Source: Daphnia carinata (taxonomy: Eukaryota; Arthropoda; Branchiopoda; Diplostraca; Daphniidae). From it: DNA of 64,000 nt. Position numbers and translations under genes: made by a program. Under the pieces are notes generated by a model. It was given only the letters and a program-made list of their open reading frames with translations. It did not search any database and had not been told where the DNA came from. Positions 59,701 through 64,000 of this stretch are shown here, in pieces. Positions within the stretch are counted from its first letter, which is position 1, and every line of letters starts with the position of its first letter. The stretch lies in the NCBI RefSeq assembly GCF_022539665.2, contig NC_081331.1, positions 4,994,501 through 5,058,500 of the forward strand, given 5' to 3'.

Positions 59701-61225
59701 TTCGATTGCTTCAGAACAATACGCCATTTCGCTTTTTTTTTTTGTTTAGAGAAAGGCATTCAGTAATTGTGTGGCTGTGGTTTCATTTGAGTTTGGATTC
59801 TGTTGATTTTTATTTATTTATTATTTTCATTTTACATTTACCATTTCTATTGCCATGGCGCAACTTGTTTAAAAAAACAAACACACAAAACGAAATAGTC
59901 GTGTCATCCCGCAGTCCACCTAGACCTGGCTACACATTGAAGTCATCTACATTGCCCGTCAACGGTCGTCAAAATGGCGGAGACTACTTGGTAAATGTCG
60001 CTTTGTTTTTCTATTTTAGTTCTATTTTGTTTTCAGAATTTTTTCAGGCACCGAAAATGTGCGTCATAAAACAGGTAAGGTCAACAGTTTTCTTTTGCAT
60101 GTCTCGGTCCTTAATCGCTGTTTGCTTTGCTGACTGTCCACCCCAACGTTACGCATTTTTCCAGCTCTTTGTCTATTACATCCATTGTATTTTGATAAAT
60201 ATTTGACGTAGAACATTGTATCTCAACATCTTTCTCACTTTAAATGTCTGACTATATTCTTCTGTCTTTCCTATTTGCTTTTCATTTCTCCTTATAACCT
60301 TCATGTCGCTTGTGTTTCCTCTTCGATGGACAAAATAGTGGTGAGCGCCTTGCGCTACGTTCCAAAACCCGGATACGGATTCGCTCCCACACCACGCTCA
60401 TACACATTCGCGGTAGGTGTCATTTATCATTTTAGTGTGTTTAACCCCATCCAGGAAGAAAAACTTTGACGTACATCCGTTTTCATAAACTAATTTTTTG
60501 GATTTGAAAATGTAAAGGGAGACTATGCGTTGGGAGGAGGACTCGCTGAACAGTCGCAGCACACGGATTTCGGATCCAACAAGTCCGACAGTAAGTTTAT
60601 CTTTGTAAATGTTTAGAAAGGACATGTGTCAATTTTCAATGATGTTATTGCGTTTCAGTTTCAGCCGTTTCGTTGACGGAATCCGATCGTCGAGCCTTAG
60701 CACCTGATCTGCGGAGTAGCAACACGTACAGTAGCCATTTGGGTGGTGGCGGGATGGTATCCAACACGCCGCGTCCGCACTCGCAACAAGGCTTCCGGCC
60801 GACGCTGATGCCCGTCTCGACCATCAGCAGCCACGCTCTTCCGCCGCAATCGGCACCCTTCCGCGCCCACACTCATCTGCGGCGCTCTCTGCCCAACATG
60901 TCGGCGGCCGCTTTGGCCGCTCAGCAGGCGCTATCCAACGAGCCACCCAAAATCTATCCAGCTCATCTGTTGTTTACTACCAATTACAGACTTCCGGTGG
61001 ACGTCGACCGTTGTCAGTTGGAGGTAATTCATTATTTATCTCTTCTTCTTGTTCTATTTTAAAATCCTTATTTTTTTTCTTGCCCCCTTTCTCGTTTTTC
61101 TGTCTTCATAGCGTCACTTGTCGGACACAGAATTTGAAGCCATTTTCCAGATGACACGCTCGGAATTCTACCGCATCCCTCCCTGGAAGCGTAATGAAAT
61201 CAAGAAACGCTTCCGGTTGTTTTAA
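53792..61225 (+). CDS. unc-115: Unc-115/abLIM actin-binding LIM protein (4 LIM + villin headpiece)
   Basis: Exons: 53792-53795, 55772-55804, 55947-56226, 56959-57140, 57244-57370, 57503-57596, 57689-57778, 57842-57991, 58147-58224, 58389-58584, 58644-58809, 58868-59081, 59142-59285, 59349-59511, 59899-59990, 60048-60074, 60518-60590, 60659-61023, 61112-61225; 863 aa in this form, phases closing. Four LIM zinc domains fill residues about 15-255 (CQSCKKKCSGEVL..., CSHCGLFVEGEVV..., CTGCRKEIVEGQAL..., CDHCERFIAGKVL...). A disordered abLIM linker with the conserved YLTEEPTMGYLRKPIDPYDR and the FLHNLKEREKFRQWKMSHLDPRNASRTPS block follows. The C-terminal villin headpiece runs from IYPAHLLFTTNYRLP to WKRNEIKKRFRLF, keeping the Lys/Arg-rich F-actin surface. 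The family links axon-guidance (Rac/netrin) signals to actin. Confidence 0.93.
54661..54710 (+). promoter_or_regulatory. TATA box for a second unc-115 promoter
   Basis: TATAAAAGG at 54661-54669 is followed by possible start sites at about 54690-54705 (the CAGT of GTCCAGTCGA lies at 54704). It lies about 480 bp upstream of the alternative first coding exon at 55141, so it probably drives that isoform. Confidence 0.45.
55141..55600 (+). CDS. unc-115: Alternative first coding exon of unc-115
   Basis: The ATG at 55141 opens 153 codons plus one base and ends at a GTACTC donor in phase 1, the same phase as the four-base exon 53792-53795. Either can therefore join the next exon (55772) in frame. 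The encoded extension (MVILWTNLEGEKVEPSPTSQ...) is Pro/Ser-rich and disordered, with no domain. The isoform would be about 1015 aa and probably has its own TATA promoter at 54661. Confidence 0.7.
60339..60412 (+). CDS. unc-115: Alternative (mutually exclusive) exon of unc-115
   Basis: The acceptor AAAATAG and a GTAGGT donor bound 74 nt that start in phase 1 and end in phase 0, exactly like exon 59899-59990. Both begin with Val-Val-Ser and carry a PGY motif (exon 59899: SPPRPGYTLKSS; this exon: YVPKPGYGFAPTPRSY), suggesting an old exon duplication. Including both breaks frame, so only one can be used per transcript. Exon 60048-60074 (27 nt) can follow only the first. Confidence 0.65.
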
Positions 61226-63050
61226 AAAAAACGAAAATTGTTGGAGGGGTGAGCGTGTTTCTCGCAAAATTCCTCGACTGCAGCAACACCGCAAAAAAAA
61301 AAGGATTCGATGGAATTTTGCTATTTAGCTTTTTTTTTTTTTTAAAAAAAATTAGGGGTAGGGCGGGATGGGCAGGAATGAAACGCTTATGGTTCGTTAA
61401 GTGGAGTAAGGACAATCGATTTGCGCATCGCCTAATCAGTGTAGGCGGGATAAAGATATTTTTCTTTTGGCATTCTTGCAAAGCTATTTTTAGCTTCATC
61501 AAACAAAAACTTTCAAAAAAAAATCGGCAAACTCTAAAAGACATGTGAAAATAAGACTCCCGATGATTTTCTTTTTAGAAGAAACCAAAAAAAAAAGGAG
61601 TTTAGGCATGAAGACCGATGATATTGATAACACCCAGTTGAAACTGGTTATTATTGCATCGCAGTACCCAAACCAGTTAATGAAAAAAAAAATCAAGTGG
61701 AACGATTTCTTTTACCTTGTTTGGAATCGTTTTCATCCGGACGGCCTTGAAGCATTTTATTTAATTTGTTTTGTTATTTTTGTTCGTAAAAGAAAGGAAA
61801 GGAAAATTATTAGCAACTATTTTTTAATGGCCACTAAAAATTGGAAGGATAAAAACCGCAGCAACTCTCGAAATACTAGCGCTGTTTATTTCTATTATTA
61901 TTTTTTTTTTTTTTGGAGAGAGGGGAAACTGGATCAGCATCGATTTCCCACAAGAAAAAAAAAGTAGATTAAATTTATATTTTGCTATAGAGCTATCAAA
62001 TTATGTTTTTCTTTTCTCCTTCTTCGTTTTCTTTTTCTTCCCTCTGAACGGAATAATCCCCGACAAACCAATTTTTACCATAATATTATTGCCTGAATAC
62101 CTGGGTCACATGTAACGAGGTAGCTTTCTGATTGGGTTTTTTGGTATTTCAAGAGCAATCAAGCTGTTTCCATTATCCATGTCTTGTAAACAATCTTTCT
62201 AAGTGGGCAGCTTTCTAAACATCACAAAAGAAAACAGGCAGCAGGTGCTCCCAAAAAATGAAGTAAAATATTTTTTAAAAAATGTTTGAAGGAAAAATCA
62301 TTCATCGCAGAATGGACGAGATGTGTTTGGTTTTCTTCTTTTTCGAGGGACGTCACTCTTTTTCGTATTTAAAATTGCCTAACGTCTACTAATAGCATTT
62401 TGGCATTTCTCTTTCCTCCATCTAATATTCTTCATCTCCTAACACACCCAACTGTTGTGACTTACTTTTGGATTCTCCCTTGTCTGTGTCCTAGTCGCTT
62501 TCTGGATTGCAAAAAAAGATTCATTTATTTAAAGCAACAAAAAAAGGTAAAATTTTACTCTCTACCGAAAACCCAAACACTTTTTTGAATACATGTAATC
62601 GACTTCATTTTTGCGTTTCCTGTTTTATTTTCATTTTTAAATGGTGCTTATGAAAAACGAGGTAAGATATAATTTTCAACATTTGAAAATTCCCGCGTTT
62701 ACATTTTCCGGTTGCTCTTTAGCCTGCACCTTCATCATTTCCTATGACATTTCGCACAATAACAAGCACTGATTGAAATTTGCATAAAGAAAATAAAAAA
62801 ATCATGTCGTGATCATGATGGAAGAGAAAGGCGTGAGGAAACAGGAACACTGACCTTCTTGTGACTCATGGTACCAATCCACACCCATGTCAAATGAGCC
62901 AAATCCGTGTGAAACCACATTTTAATAAACCAACATTACAGATAACGTGGTAACGTACATCCTGTGGAGTAATTTTGTCATCTAATATCTAAAAGTCGTA
63001 TTTCAACGTCTAATTCTCATTAGAGGAGCAAGTGTTTTCCTGGTTGGATT
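61226..63050. other. unc-115 3' UTR and intergenic DNA
   Basis: AT-rich sequence with several A/T homopolymers. AATAAA candidates lie at about 62793 and 62934, so the unc-115 3' UTR may extend 1.5-1.7 kb. Open frames at 61249-61548 and 61545-61967 are lysine/phenylalanine-rich composition artefacts. The promoter of the adaptor gene to the right should lie in the last few hundred bases. Confidence 0.5.
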
Positions 63051-63052
63051 CC

Positions 63053-64000
63053 ATGGCTGTCAAGGGTTTCAGTATACCTCAAAGAAAAATCTATGATCTG
63101 GATTTGTTATACAAAATAGTTTCGTGGGACCAAGCTGAGGTGGAGAAATATCTGACAGAGGTTTGTGTGATTCTTTAAAAATACAATAGCGTAATGTTAT
63201 TAAATTACACTTATTCAATCTTAACAGAATGGAATACATGGGTGTGGATTTGCATTGGAGGCAAATTCAATTAACGGAGAAGCCTTCCTTAATTTAAATA
63301 ACCAAACTTTGGCAAGTTGGGAAATACCAATAATAAAGCGCTCTAAAATAATAGCATTGCTAAATGAATTGGGATCTGAGGGTAGCAGAAAAAGTGCTAT
63401 AGTAACAGCACATTCAAGACAAAAAAAGGCAGCTACATACCTTGAAATAGTACAGCGTCCTACGGCTGCACCTCCTACACCCAGACCTTTATGTTCTGAG
63501 AAACCAAGTACTATACTCAAGCATTATATTTATCTGCTCGCTACTATCATTAATTTGCATAAAATTTAGAAATTCTAAACAAACCTAATTTACCAGTTAT
63601 ACCTCCTAAGCCACCACACTTGCTAAAAAAACCAATTCCAACAAACAGCTTGTCAAAAGGTATGGATAGGACATCAATTGTAATTGTAACACATCCTGAG
63701 AAATCACTGCAGTGTGCCATTCATTTTTAGATGAAACCCAAACAATTGAGAAAATCCCTGTTCAGTTGTCAAATGATGCAAATAACAGCCCCTTTTCTAG
63801 TGAATCGGAATACGTAGGTCCTGAAAGTAATGAAATATATATGAGCCCTACTGTTCACAATGAATCCGACTACGAGGATCCTGAAAATATCGAACTATGT
63901 ACGAACTCTTACGTTAACATTGATTCTATTGGTTGTAATATTAAATGCTGTATTAAAGTATATGTTTTACTCATGCCAGATACCGAACTAGACGAAGAAA
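63053..64000 (+). CDS. SLP-76/BLNK-like SAM-domain adaptor, 5' part (truncated by window)
   Basis: Exons: 63053-63160, 63228-63507, 63570-63659, 63731-63931, 63980-64000 (runs off the window). The SAM domain (residues about 20-85: YKIVSWDQAEVEKYL, then INGEAFLNLNNQTLASWEIPIIKRSKIIALLNEL) aligns well with the N-terminal SAM of LCP2/SLP-76. Next come a proline-rich segment (PPKPPHLLKKPIP, SH3-ligand-like) and tyrosine motifs in acidic/Asn-rich sequence (EYVGPES, IYMSPTV, DYEDPEN) like the SH2-binding YESP/YEPP sites of SLP-76. A C-terminal SH2 domain is expected beyond the edge but cannot be seen. Known family role: assembling tyrosine-kinase signalling complexes downstream of immune receptors; the role in an arthropod is open. 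The start at 63053 is the first suitable ATG; an upstream coding exon ending near 63040 is not excluded. Confidence 0.75.

Noticed and set aside
1-64000. CRISPR arrays, prophage, bacterial operons, rRNA genes or intact transposons
   Set aside because: None seen. Repeats are simple microsatellites and two decayed tRNA-like elements, and no transposase, reverse transcriptase or integrase motif appears in the translated frames.

Overview
The window is nuclear DNA from an animal, almost certainly an arthropod. Genes have many small exons and mostly 55-100 bp GT-AG introns, gene spacing is tight, start sites look like the arthropod TCAGT initiator, and the proteins have clear insect counterparts. 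A branchiopod crustacean such as Daphnia fits best, but that is inference from gene architecture. Exon structures below were built by hand from splice signals, frame continuity and family conservation. For most genes every exon phase closes exactly.

Layout. 3.3-17.7 kb (+): a very large secreted WAP/sushi/Ig protein of the Hasp/LEV-9 synaptic-matrix type. 20.6-24.0 kb (-): a STARD3/Start1 late-endosomal sterol-transfer protein. 24.8-26.7 kb (+): DNA primase small subunit. 27.0-28.8 kb (-): GMPPA. 29.2-30.7 kb (+): Eri1 exoribonuclease. 30.8-32.0 kb (-): cyclin J. 32.9-35.5 kb (-): a TMEM8/PGAP6-like membrane protein. 36.2-38.4 kb (-): a C2H2 zinc-finger protein. 38.9-39.2 kb: two tRNA-derived repeats. 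39.7-41.1 kb (+): WDR54. 41.3-48.3 kb (-): a loco/RGS12 G-protein regulator. 48.3-53.8 kb: a 5.4 kb spacer holding at most two cryptic genes. 53.8-61.2 kb (+): Unc-115/abLIM with alternative first exons and an apparent mutually exclusive exon pair. 63.0 kb to the right edge (+): the 5' part of a SLP-76/BLNK-like SAM adaptor.

From about 20 to 41 kb the genes are compact housekeeping genes in alternating orientation, with head-to-head pairs (Start1/Prim1, Gmppa/Eri1) and tail-to-tail pairs (Prim1/Gmppa, Eri1/CycJ, WDR54/loco) only 150-800 bp apart. Shared promoters and overlapping 3' ends are therefore likely. The flanks hold long regulated neuronal or cytoskeletal genes (hasp, loco, unc-115) with kilobase introns.

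Two otherwise clean genes (hasp, WDR54) each need a single-base correction in a short homopolymer to stay open, which points to consensus errors or real frameshift alleles. No CRISPR array, prophage, intact transposon or rRNA gene was seen. The least explained features are the cryptic small secreted-protein model at 52.1-52.9 kb, the minus-strand exons at 50.8-51.5 kb and the invertebrate SLP-76-like adaptor at the right edge.
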